Assembly (NCBI GenBank): GCA_000724175.1
Contig: JPGV01000009.1
Location: forward strand, 182,342 to 246,341
Length of the DNA: 64,000 bases
Direction of reading: 5' to 3'
Source: [Candidatus Thermochlorobacteriaceae] bacterium GBChlB
Lineage (GTDB): Bacteria; Bacteroidota; Chlorobiia; Chlorobiales; Thermochlorobacteraceae
Positions 34,779-42,969 of this stretch are shown piece after piece (the stretch's first letter is position 1; every line of letters begins with the position of its first letter). The notes beneath the pieces were generated by a model. That model did no database searches. It was not told the origin of the DNA and saw only the letters and a list, made by a program, of their open reading frames with translations. A program made the translations under genes and the position numbers.

Positions 34779-35763
34779 ATGCAATCGCAACACAAAGACC
34801 TGCAACTTGCAGAAGAACTCGCTGCGTCCTTCGCCGCGCTCAAGACTGAACTTCACAAAGTCATCATCGGTCAAGACGAAATTATCGAGCAATTGATGAT
34901 GACAATTCTGGCGCGCGGGCATTGCCTCATGGTCGGCGTTCCCGGACTTGCGAAAACGCTTTTGGTCTCGACCTTTGCCAAAGTATTGGATTTGCAGTTC
35001 AGCCGCATTCAATTTACGCCCGACTTGATGCCGTCCGACATCACAGGCACGGAAATTTTGGAAGAAGACCACGAGACAGGCAGAAAGTTTTTCAAGTTCA
35101 TTCAAGGTGCGATTTTCGCAAATGTCGTGCTTGCTGATGAAATCAACCGCACACCGCCGAAAACCCAAGCCGCACTGCTTGAAGCCATGCAAGAGCATCA
35201 AGTAACTTCGGGCGGCAAACGCTACCAACTGCCTGAACCCTTCTTCGTCTTAGCCACGCAAAACCCCGTCGAGCAAGAAGGCACATATCCTCTGCCCGAA
35301 GCACAACTCGACCGCTTTATGTTCAACCTGTGGATTGATTACCCAACGATTGAAGAAGAAATCGCAATTGTTAAATCCACGACTTCCGCCTACAAACCAG
35401 AGCTGAAACAAGTGATGTAACGCAGAAAAAATTTTAGCCTATCAACAATTGGTGCGCGACGTGCCTGTGTCGGACAATGTGATTGACTACGCCGTGCGCT
35501 TGGTCGGCAAAACGCGCCCAATGACAACTGCCGACGCCAGCGTCAAAAAATTCATCAGTTGGGGCGCAGGACCGCGCGCCTCGCAATACCTTGTGCTTGG
35601 CGCGAAGACGCGGTGCTTGCTCTACGGTCGATACACGCCCGATGTCGCTGACGTGCAAGCCGTTGCGCTGCCTGTCTTGCGCCATCGATTGATTACAAAT
35701 TTCAGCGCTGAAGCCGAGGGCGTGAGAGCCGAAACCATTGTCGCCGCGCTTGCCAAAGGATAA
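34779..35763 (+). pseudogene. moxR: MoxR-family AAA+ ATPase with a +1 frameshift
   Basis: Two frames give one MoxR protein. The first (34779-35420, 213 residues) has [12 protein letters not shown]-like [14 protein letters not shown], Walker A GVPGLAKT, Walker [23 protein letters not shown] and sensor 1 [23 protein letters not shown], then ends VM-stop. Removing one T near 35418 restores VMNAEKILAYQQLVRDVPVS and reading continues to the stop at 35763 with the C-terminal lid (KTRPMTTADASVKKFISWGAGPRASQYL). Thus a single extra base breaks an otherwise intact gene of about 327 residues. It may be a real mutation or a sequencing error. Confidence 0.85.
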
Positions 35764-35796
35764 TACATCATCGATAGATTAACCCGTTTGGATAAC

Positions 35797-36435
35797 ATGT
35801 TGAGAATCAACGAAATTTTTTATTCGATTCAAGGTGAATCGTCGCGCATGGGATTGCCGTGTGTGTTTGTGCGCCTGACCGAATGCAACCTGCGCTGCAC
35901 CTATTGCGACACAGAATACGCTTTCTATGAAGGCACTGACCGCTCGCTTGAAAGCATCATCGACGAAGTGCGCGCCTACAACTGCAACTTGGTTGAAATC
36001 ACGGGCGGCGAGCCGTTGCTGCAAGCGCCTGTCTACGAACTCATGACACGCCTGTGCGACTTGGGCTATGAGGTCATGCTCGAAACATCGGGACATATTT
36101 TGGTCGATAAAGTAGACCCGCGCGTAAAAAAAATTATCGATATGAAATCGCCGACATCAGGCATGCTCAAAAAGAACGATTATCGAAATTTGGAAATCGC
36201 TTCTCCAAACGATGAAATCAAATTCGTCTTGGGGTCTCGGCTTGATTACGATTGGGCGAAAAAAGTCATTGAAGAATATCAGCTTACCGAGAAACTAACC
36301 GTGCTAATGTCAGTCGTCTTTGGCGACCTCGCGCCGCAGGAACTTGCCGAGTGGATTTTGGCAGACCGCTTGAAGGTTCGTTTCCAATTGCAGATGCACA
36401 AGTTTATCTGGAGTCCCGAAACAAGAGGCGTTTAG
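35797..36435 (+). CDS. queE: 7-carboxy-7-deazaguanine synthase
   Basis: Radical SAM enzyme of queuosine synthesis, 212 residues. The SIQGES block near the N-terminus, iron-sulfur motif CNLRCTYCD and the GGEPLLQ loop are typical of QueE. The ATG at 35797 (MLRINEIFYS) is preferred to a TTG three codons upstream. queF lies about 0.7 kb away; queC and queD are not in this window. Confidence 0.93.
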   Translation: MLRINEIFYSIQGESSRMGLPCVFVRLTECNLRCTYCDTEYAFYEGTDRSLESIIDEVRAYNCNLVEITGGEPLLQAPVYELMTRLCDLGYEVMLETSGHILVDKVDPRVKKIIDMKSPTSGMLKKNDYRNLEIASPNDEIKFVLGSRLDYDWAKKVIEEYQLTEKLTVLMSVVFGDLAPQELAEWILADRLKVRFQLQMHKFIWSPETRGV

Positions 36436-36453
36436 CTGACCGCGAAGCGGCAC

Positions 36454-36489
36454 AAAAAGAAAAACCCGCGCTTGACTGCAAACGCGGGT
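36454..36489 (-). terminator. intrinsic terminator after the minus-strand secreted protein gene
   Basis: On the minus strand, a 7-bp stem ACCCGCG/CGCGGGT is followed by TTTTTCTTTTTG. It lies 24 bp past the stop of the gene at 36513 and also separates it from the convergent queE. Confidence 0.8.
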
Positions 36490-36512
36490 CTGAAGAGTTG
36501 CAAGGGTGGCTG

Positions 36513-36935
36513 TTACAACGCCGCCGACCTTAGGGCTTTGTCGTAGAGCGACCGCGCGTATCCGTAAAGTTCTGCGCCAATGCTCTTAAGCGCAGGCGTC
36601 TGCCAGTTTAGTTGGTCGTCGCTGATAACGCGGTGATAGACGACAATGCCAGCTTCATCGTAGCCAATGTCTTCTTTGAGTGCAAATCGTTCTGTTTTGA
36701 AATCGAACCGCCAGAGAGCTGTTTGCGAGATAGCGCCACACGACTGCGCTTTCTGATATGTTGCTTTCAAGCAGATGTCAATCGTCTGCTTGTCCCGTTG
36801 AATCGCTTGTGCAACAGGCTTGGCATAAAATCTCGTCGCAGACGATTCCGTTACATATTGCCACTCCGCTTCCTGCGAAAATCCGACGGTGAACATTGTC
36901 AACACCACCGCCAGCGTTAGCAACATTGTTCTCAT
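36513..36935 (-). CDS. small secreted protein, function unknown
   Basis: 140 residues with a clear signal peptide (MRTMLLTLAVVLTMFTVGFS, cleavage near SQ) and a small beta-rich body beginning EWQYVTESSATRFYAK. Two cysteines (ICLKATYQKAQSC) may form a disulfide. It resembles the surface-adhesin-E-like family in its opening and W-x-Y-x-Y pattern, but no function can be assigned. It ends at its own terminator, between queE and queF, on the opposite strand. Confidence 0.7.
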   Translation of the reverse strand: MRTMLLTLAVVLTMFTVGFSQEAEWQYVTESSATRFYAKPVAQAIQRDKQTIDICLKATYQKAQSCGAISQTALWRFDFKTERFALKEDIGYDEAGIVVYHRVISDDQLNWQTPALKSIGAELYGYARSLYDKALRSAAL

Positions 36936-37148
36936 TTCAAAATCCTCCTACTTGTTTAATTGTTGCTAAAAACCCACGAGTTCTTTTCTCGTGGCGTGCA
37001 TCATACGCGGATATTGGCAAATTGTTAACACATTTTTTTTCAACGAGACCATTTTCCTGTCGGCAAATGGCATCACGATACGCGCGAAACATTTAGCGTA
37101 AGTTTTTTATTTTGAGAGCATCTGAAACTGTTCAAACCATCAAACCAC

Positions 37149-37535
37149 ATGAAACCCGAACTGCTCGAAGTTTTTGAGAATCAATTTCCGAACCGAGATT
37201 ACACGATTGAAATTGTCAATCCCGAATTCACGTCGGTCTGTCCGAAGACAGGCTTGCCTGACTTCGGCACCGTTACCATGCGATACATCCCCGACAAGGT
37301 GTGCGTTGAACTGAAATCGCTCAAATACTACTTTTTGGAATTTCGAAACGCGGGCATTTTTTACGAGAATGTTACGAACACGATTCTCGACCACTTGATT
37401 GACAAATTGAAGCCGCGTGAAATCGTCGTGAAAAGCGAGTGGAAAGCGCGCGGCGGGATTACTGAAACTGTAACGGCGGAATACAAAGGAAAGTCGCAGA
37501 AGTCGCGCATCGGCTTTGCGTCCGCAGAGCAGTAG
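37149..37535 (+). CDS. queF: NADPH-dependent 7-cyano-7-deazaguanine reductase (short type)
   Basis: Reduces preQ0 to preQ1 in queuosine synthesis. 128 residues is the unimodular form. The QueF motif ELKSLKYYFLEFRN (E-x-K-S-x-K) is intact, and the nucleophilic Cys is in TSVCPKTGLPDF. The 213-bp gap before it shows no clear regulatory sequence apart from AT-rich DNA. Confidence 0.94.
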   Translation: MKPELLEVFENQFPNRDYTIEIVNPEFTSVCPKTGLPDFGTVTMRYIPDKVCVELKSLKYYFLEFRNAGIFYENVTNTILDHLIDKLKPREIVVKSEWKARGGITETVTAEYKGKSQKSRIGFASAEQ

Positions 37536-37549
37536 GAGTTGCTTGCGCC

Positions 37550-37984
37550 TTATGCAGCCACGTCGGGCAAATGCTTGGTGAGAATCAAGCGGTTTTTTGC
37601 GGGCGTGGTTTGGTAATCGACTTCGTCCATCACCATTTGGATAATTTTAATTCCCAAACCGCCTTTTCGGTGTTCGGCAAAATAGTCCTTCATTTCAGGA
37701 AGCGGGTGCGCGCGAAGGTCATAGCTTTTGCCGTTGTCGTCGAGCGTTACAGTAAATTTGCGCCCGTTGGTAACGATGCTAATGTCAATGGCATGTGTGG
37801 GTTCGGAGTCGTAGCCATGCCGCATAATGTTGGAGCAGGCTTCATCGGTGGCAAGAACGATTTTTTCAATATCGAGCCGCGAGAAGCCGAACTGTCGCGC
37901 GGCGGTCTCGACGAACTCTCGGACGGTTTTAAGTTCGTCGGGGCTGCTTTTAACGGTGAGCTGCAGGTTCAACTTTTCAGGCAT
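37550..37984 (-). CDS. RsbW-like anti-sigma factor / serine kinase
   Basis: GHKL ATPase of the anti-sigma family, 144 residues from the ATG at 37984 (MPEKLNLQLTVKSS). An ATG 63 bp upstream would overlap the preceding gene and is less likely. N-box IVLATDEACSNIMRHGY, G1 box TLDDNGKSYD and G2 box RKGGLGIKIIQMVMD are present. It would bind and phosphorylate the STAS partner encoded just upstream (19-bp gap). No sigma factor gene is nearby, so the target is unknown. Confidence 0.88.
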   Translation of the reverse strand: MPEKLNLQLTVKSSPDELKTVREFVETAARQFGFSRLDIEKIVLATDEACSNIMRHGYDSEPTHAIDISIVTNGRKFTVTLDDNGKSYDLRAHPLPEMKDYFAEHRKGGLGIKIIQMVMDEVDYQTTPAKNRLILTKHLPDVAA

Positions 37985-38003
37985 ATCCAGTGGACTCACG
38001 AGT

Positions 38004-38360
38004 TTAAGCGGCGGAGGCGTTAAATTTTTCAACAGCTTCTTTTTCATCGGTGTAAATCTCGTAAAGCATCGGAAAGCCAAGAAGGTCAAACACTTGGAAA
38101 ATTTTATCGGGCATATTCGAGAACTTAATATCGCCGCCTTTCGAGCGCACGTCGTCGATGAACGCCATAAACACGCCCAAGCCGGCGCTTGAGATATAGT
38201 TTAGTTTTGAGAAGTTGATAATCAGGTTGTGTTGCTTTTTATCAATCAAATCTTGAATGGCGCGCTCTAATTGAACAGACGTGTGGGCGTCGAGGTCGCC
38301 GACAAGGTCAATGACAGCGCTTTTTTCTAATGTTCTGATGTTGCTCACGAAAGTTGCCAT
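38004..38360 (-). CDS. STAS-domain anti-sigma factor antagonist (RsbV-like)
   Basis: 118 residues forming one STAS domain (AVIDLVGDLDAHTSVQLERAIQDLI ... NLIINFSKLNYISSAGLGVFMAF). The phosphorylatable serine is in YISSAGLGV. It would release a target by binding the RsbW-like kinase when dephosphorylated by the PP2C protein encoded upstream. Confidence 0.9.
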   Translation of the reverse strand: MATFVSNIRTLEKSAVIDLVGDLDAHTSVQLERAIQDLIDKKQHNLIINFSKLNYISSAGLGVFMAFIDDVRSKGGDIKFSNMPDKIFQVFDLLGFPMLYEIYTDEKEAVEKFNASAA

Positions 38361-38398
38361 GGTGCTGAAAACAAGTTTGATATGAATTTATGCGATGT

Positions 38399-38450
38399 TT
38401 CACCGACGGTGTTTCAAAATACTTGTTTTTGCGCTTGAAACGGCGGTGAA
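38399..38450 (-). other. imperfect stem-loop between the PP2C and STAS genes
   Basis: TTCACCG and CGGTGAA form the outer pair and GTTTCAA/TTGAAAC an inner pair around an 17-base loop, with a short bulge between. It lies in the 120-bp gap between two co-oriented genes of one module. It could limit expression of the downstream gene, protect the mRNA or be a promoter-linked palindrome. Confidence 0.5.
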
Positions 38451-38480
38451 TGTAAAAAAAACTGCGCTTAAAATCTATTC

Positions 38481-40715
38481 TCAGCAGCGTTTGAGCACGA
38501 CGATGGTCAGGTCGTCGCGCACAGCACCGCCGTTTCCCGTAAAGGCATTGACCGCGTTGAATATCGCCGTTTTGATGTCCGACGCCGATTGGTGTTTAAC
38601 CGATGCCACTGTTTCTATCAAGCGTTCTATGCCGAACTGCTCGTCTTGCGCATTGACCGCCTCAATGACGCCATCGGTATAGAAGACAACGGTGTCGCCA
38701 GATTCAAATGGTAATGTCTCTTCGGAAACCACTCGGTTGAATCGCGGGCCTTTATCCAAACCCAACGCCAACCCTTTAAGCCGTATAATTTTTTGCTCGC
38801 TTCTCGAGACGAATACCATTGGGCAATGACCGGCGTTGGAGACCGTGAGCGTGCTTTTATCGGTATCGATGACGGCGTAAATCGCGCTAATGAACGACGA
38901 CCTCTCCATACTTCGCGCGAGCGTTTCATTGGCCTTGATGAGCAACTCTTTCGGCGCGTCGGGATAAATTCTGCATAGCGATTGCAAGACGCCCTTTAAC
39001 TCAGCCATATAAAATGCCGCCGATGTGCCTTTGCCAGAGACGTCCGCCACCATCACGCCGAACTTCGAGATGCGTCCGTCGCCGCTCAAATCGCAGAAGT
39101 CGTAAAAGTCGCCGCCGACTTCGTAAGCTGGATACGAGACACCGTCCATGTCGTATCCCTTGACGATAAGCGGCGACTGCGGCAGAAGTCGCAACTGAAT
39201 TTTTTGCGCGACGAGCAGTTCCTGTTGCAACCGTTCTTTATCAATGACCTCACGGATGAGCCGAGAGTTTTGAATCGCAATGGCCGCTTGTTCAGCGAAG
39301 GTGGTGATGAGTTCTAGATCATCTTTGACGATGCCGTATTCGACATCTTTGGCGACGAGTAAAATACCCAAGAGTTGCGTCCGCGCCATGAGCGGCACCG
39401 CTACAAGCGAGGAGACCAATGAATTTCCGCGCCCAACTTTGGTGCCGAGCCGCTTAATGAACGCCTTGACGGGCGAACTTGATTTTGTTAGCCGTGTATC
39501 TGTCTCGACATCGTCGATACGAATGATCTGCGGATGCGCCAGCATCTCTTGCCAAATAAACGCGGCTTTCTCGGAAAAAAGATGAATGGCGTCTTCGCTG
39601 ATGTTTTGCTGCGCTACCGTTTTGAAGTATCCGCGTTTATCGTTCCATTGCACATTGGGCATACGCGCAGCGGCATTGGAATCGACCGCTTTGCCATTGT
39701 TGGTGCGCGGCTGATAGACATCGAACCATGCTACGGTCGATGAACCAACGCTTTCGCACGCATAGCCGACGAGCGATTCGTAAATTTTTTCTTCGTCGAA
39801 CATATCGGCAACGAATCGGCTCATCGCATAGAGGTTGCGAATTTCGGACGATTTTTTCTCTAAGGCTTCCGACGTTGGCAAGTAGGAGAGGATACTGAAA
39901 AAGGTTGTGAGCAAATAGAGCAACAAGAAGGCCGAAACGCCAGCGAAGAATGTGCCCACAACGCTGCTATAGGCAATGAAGTGTTGCTCACCGTTTTGAG
40001 CTCCCAACAACACGCCGATTTCAATGAACAATCCCAGCACGAGAAAGAGCGAGCGCACTTTATCGTTGCGGCTCATCGGCAGCACCCACGACAATCGGAA
40101 CGCATTGATGATCATCATTACGCCTGCGAGTGCGAAAAATAAAATCGTCGGCACGCTCATCGTCTCGCCGGGCTGCCCGCCAATCATCGTGGCAGCAGAA
40201 ATACCAATGAACCCGATGGTCGCTAAAAAATTCGATTGCGTATTTCGCACGCGCCGAAAGAACACCAGACGCTCCAAGACGACCAATGCCGCAAGCATCA
40301 AACTGCCGCCAAAGACTGTCGCCAAATGCGTCTTAAAAATTGTGTAAATGCTTTGCGCTGTCCAGATGCCATTTGATGGGTTGATGTCAAACTCTGTTTT
40401 TGCGAAGAGCAGCGAAAAGAGTCCCAGCCCAGCGATAACTGAGCCGAAGAACACAAATCCGCGCCAGAAGGCATCGACGGGTTCAATCCAGAGTTGGGAA
40501 TCAGGCAGTGCAGCGCGTTGAAGGCGACGGCGAATGAGCAAGTAAAGCGCAACGAGCGCGGCAACGGCGAGCAAATCTTTAATAAAAAAAAGCGCGGGCG
40601 ATACCAAAAAGCGCGCACGCTGCGCATAGAACAGACCGACATCGAAAAACAGCAGCAGGGCTTCGCATACCAGCGCAAGTGCAAAAAGAAAATATGTGAT
40701 GCGCGTTTGCTGCAT
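38481..40715 (-). CDS. membrane SpoIIE/PP2C-type phosphatase with GAF domain (RsbU-like)
   Basis: 744 residues. About eight transmembrane helices fill residues 1-290, followed by a GAF domain (about 305-480, MFDEEKIYESLVGYACESVGSS to AEQAAIAIQNSRL) and a C-terminal SpoIIE phosphatase (about 500-744) with SYPAYEVGGDFYD, MVADVSGKGTSAAFYMAELKG, NAGHCPMVFVS and GDTVVFYTDGVIEA. A membrane-sensing phosphatase that dephosphorylates the STAS protein encoded next. First gene of the RsbU-RsbV-RsbW-type partner-switching operon. Confidence 0.92.
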   Translation of the reverse strand: MQQTRITYFLFALALVCEALLLFFDVGLFYAQRARFLVSPALFFIKDLLAVAALVALYLLIRRRLQRAALPDSQLWIEPVDAFWRGFVFFGSVIAGLGLFSLLFAKTEFDINPSNGIWTAQSIYTIFKTHLATVFGGSLMLAALVVLERLVFFRRVRNTQSNFLATIGFIGISAATMIGGQPGETMSVPTILFFALAGVMMIINAFRLSWVLPMSRNDKVRSLFLVLGLFIEIGVLLGAQNGEQHFIAYSSVVGTFFAGVSAFLLLYLLTTFFSILSYLPTSEALEKKSSEIRNLYAMSRFVADMFDEEKIYESLVGYACESVGSSTVAWFDVYQPRTNNGKAVDSNAAARMPNVQWNDKRGYFKTVAQQNISEDAIHLFSEKAAFIWQEMLAHPQIIRIDDVETDTRLTKSSSPVKAFIKRLGTKVGRGNSLVSSLVAVPLMARTQLLGILLVAKDVEYGIVKDDLELITTFAEQAAIAIQNSRLIREVIDKERLQQELLVAQKIQLRLLPQSPLIVKGYDMDGVSYPAYEVGGDFYDFCDLSGDGRISKFGVMVADVSGKGTSAAFYMAELKGVLQSLCRIYPDAPKELLIKANETLARSMERSSFISAIYAVIDTDKSTLTVSNAGHCPMVFVSRSEQKIIRLKGLALGLDKGPRFNRVVSEETLPFESGDTVVFYTDGVIEAVNAQDEQFGIERLIETVASVKHQSASDIKTAIFNAVNAFTGNGGAVRDDLTIVVLKRC

Positions 40716-40844
40716 GGCGTGATACGACGCCGAATAAAGTTAAGAGTTGATGTTGCCGGCGCATTGACCGCTCAATGCAACCGATTAGACTTTCGTAAGG
40801 TTAACATCGCTAAATTCAATGTTCAACACAAACTTTTCATAACC

Positions 40845-41159
40845 ATGACCTTGCTAAAGCTAAAACGACACAACGACACAGAACTGCTTTTAACATGGAG
40901 CGACGGCGCGACGACGACGCTCTCGCTGCAACATATGCGCAACGAATGCCCATGTGCCAACTGCAAAGGCGAAACCGTTTTGTTCGAGCGCTACGAACCG
41001 CCGAAACTCCCCGTCTTTACGCCCGGTATGTATGACCTCAAAAAAATCGATATTGTCGGCAACTATTCTCTTCAACCGCTCTGGGGAGATGGACATCACA
41101 CAGGACTTTACACTTACGATTATCTGCGCCAAATTTCTACGCCAATCGCCGCCGAGTAA
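40845..41159 (+). CDS. DUF971 family protein
   Basis: 104 residues from the ATG at 40845 (MTLLKLKRHNDTEL); a longer open frame upstream overlaps the PP2C gene on the other strand and has no family match. Family features are the LLLTWSDGATTTLSLQHMRNECPCANCKGE block with CxxC and the WGDGHHTGLYTYDYLR ending. DUF971 proteins are found alone or in gamma-butyrobetaine hydroxylases, where they bind zinc. Cellular role unknown. serA lies 95 bp downstream. Confidence 0.88.
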   Translation: MTLLKLKRHNDTELLLTWSDGATTTLSLQHMRNECPCANCKGETVLFERYEPPKLPVFTPGMYDLKKIDIVGNYSLQPLWGDGHHTGLYTYDYLRQISTPIAAE

Positions 41160-41177
41160 TACACTGAACTTTGGCAA

Positions 41178-41190
41178 ACGAATAATTCGT
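41178..41190. promoter_or_regulatory. short palindrome upstream of serA
   Basis: ACGAATAATTCGT, 6-bp arms around one A, centrally placed in the 95-bp gap between the DUF971 gene and serA. It could be an operator, but nothing else supports this. Confidence 0.25.
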
Positions 41191-41254
41191 AACTTAGTTG
41201 CTTTGACAGCAGCGCTTTGAACATCTTAACTACTTTTCAAAAAACCATCAATAA

Positions 41255-42835
41255 ATGAAAGCACTGATTTTAGATAATATTGAAAAAACCTGCGGCGCGC
41301 TCTTGACGCAACATGGCTTCGAGGTTACAGAAAAGGCAAAACTCTCCAAAGATGACCTGAAAGCCGACATCAAACATTACGATGTAGTGCTTGTGCGCAG
41401 CGCAACGAAACTGACCGCAGACATTCTCGACCACGCTGATAGGCTCAAACTCGTCGGTAGGGCAGGCGCGGGCGTCGATAACATCGACCTTGATGCTGCA
41501 ACGCGCAAAGGTGTGATTGTGATGAACACGCCGGGCGGCAACACGATTTCGGCGGCAGAGCATACATGCGGCTTGATTCTTTCCGTCGCGCGGCTGATTC
41601 CACAAGCGCACGGCGAAGTAAAACAAGGCGTTTGGGACAAAAAGAAATGGCTTGGACGCGAACTCGACGGCAAAACACTCGCGGTCATTGGGCTTGGCAA
41701 AATCGGACGCGAAGTCGCTGCTCGCATGCAGGCATTTGGAATGAGAATCATTGCCTTCGACCCGATGCTGCCGAGCGAAGTTGCACACAAACTCGGCATT
41801 GAGTTGATGCCGATTGAAGATAATTTTCGTCAGGCAGATTTCATCACGGTTCATACGCCGTATAACGACGCGACGCGACATCTGCTCTCGAGAAAAACAT
41901 TCGAGTTAATGAAAGACGGCGTGCGGATTGTCAATTGCGCGCGCGGCGGAATCATTCACGAAGGCGATTTGGCAGAAGCGATTCTCGCAGGGAAGGTCGC
42001 TGCCGCCGCGCTCGATGTGTTCGAGACAGAGCCGATAGCTGCCGATAATCCGTTGTTGAAATTGGACAATGTGGTTGTTACGCCGCACATCGCGGCCTCG
42101 ACCGTCGAGGCGCAGGAAAAGGTAGCGGTTCAAATTGCCGAGCAAATCGTCGATTGGAAACACACAGGCAAGCTCGTCGGCGCGGTCAATGCAAGCGCGG
42201 TGGAACTTGCACAAAATTCGGAGGTCAAATCGTATCTGACGCTGTCAGAAAAGCTCGGCGCAATGCAAGCACAGTTGGTGACGGGAAAGCCACGCTCGAT
42301 TACGATAACCATTTCGGGCGACTTTTTACGGAAGTTCTCTGAAGCCATCGCCGCCGCCGCGCTCAAAGGCTTGCTCGATGAGATTCAGCACAAGGAGACG
42401 AACTACATCAACGTGTTTTCAATGGCAGCGGATTTGGGAATTGCTGTGCATCAACGCCGCGAAAAAGAACATATCGATTACACCAGCCTCATCAGGATTG
42501 ATTACGAAACCGACGAGGCGAAGAGAGTTTTGGGCGGCGTTGTGCTTGGCGCGAAAGATTTGCGCGTCGTGATGTTCGATCAGTTCGTTTGTGAGTTCAA
42601 ACCGGAAGGCAACATTCTCATTTACGAAAACGACGATAAGCCGGGCGTCGTCGCCCGTGTCGGCGCGCGCTTGCTGCGCAGCAACATTAACATTGCCAAC
42701 CTCTCGCTCTCGCGCAATGAGGAAAAAACTAAAGCCTTGACGATTATTTCCATTGACGGCGAGATGGACGATGCCGCGCTGCGGCGCGTTGAAAAAGTCG
42801 ACGGCGTTTACCACCCGCGCCTGATTCGCCTCTAA
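41255..42835 (+). CDS. serA: D-3-phosphoglycerate dehydrogenase
   Basis: First step of serine synthesis, 526 residues (the long type). NAD domain with GLGKIGREVAARM and GRAGAGVDNID; the catalytic region has NCARGGIIHEGDL, LDVFETEP and HIAASTVEAQEKV. The C-terminus (about 320-526) has an allosteric substrate-binding domain and an ACT domain ending in NIANLSLSRNEEKTKALTIISID. A 13-bp palindrome (41178-41190) lies 65 bp upstream. Its stop is followed by an inverted repeat shared with the caspase promoter. Confidence 0.95.
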   Translation: MKALILDNIEKTCGALLTQHGFEVTEKAKLSKDDLKADIKHYDVVLVRSATKLTADILDHADRLKLVGRAGAGVDNIDLDAATRKGVIVMNTPGGNTISAAEHTCGLILSVARLIPQAHGEVKQGVWDKKKWLGRELDGKTLAVIGLGKIGREVAARMQAFGMRIIAFDPMLPSEVAHKLGIELMPIEDNFRQADFITVHTPYNDATRHLLSRKTFELMKDGVRIVNCARGGIIHEGDLAEAILAGKVAAAALDVFETEPIAADNPLLKLDNVVVTPHIAASTVEAQEKVAVQIAEQIVDWKHTGKLVGAVNASAVELAQNSEVKSYLTLSEKLGAMQAQLVTGKPRSITITISGDFLRKFSEAIAAAALKGLLDEIQHKETNYINVFSMAADLGIAVHQRREKEHIDYTSLIRIDYETDEAKRVLGGVVLGAKDLRVVMFDQFVCEFKPEGNILIYENDDKPGVVARVGARLLRSNINIANLSLSRNEEKTKALTIISIDGEMDDAALRRVEKVDGVYHPRLIRL

Positions 42836-42838
42836 TTT

Positions 42839-42874
42839 TTTGCGGCAAAGAGACTCCGCCGTATCTTTGCCGCA
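42839..42874 (+). promoter_or_regulatory. promoter overlapping a perfect inverted repeat, upstream of the WD40-caspase gene
   Basis: TTTG (42839-42842), 19 bp, then TATCTTTG (42862-42869) fits the Bacteroidota -33/-7 promoter. TGCGGCAAAGA (42841-42851) and TCTTTGCCGCA (42864-42874) form an exact 11-bp inverted repeat with a 12-base spacer that covers the -7 element and spacer. It may be an operator, or a hairpin serving serA; no T-run follows on the plus strand. Confidence 0.6.
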
Positions 42875-42969
42875 CAACTCCTTTAAGCACATTTCTACAC
42901 ATTTTCATTACTTCGTCATACCAAATCTTGAACTGGCAAAAAGCATCACAACATAATTTTCTTCGCCAA

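Noticed and set aside
42841-42874. Inverted repeat as a rho-independent terminator of serA
   Set aside because: The stem has no T-run downstream on the plus strand; the run of T lies before it.
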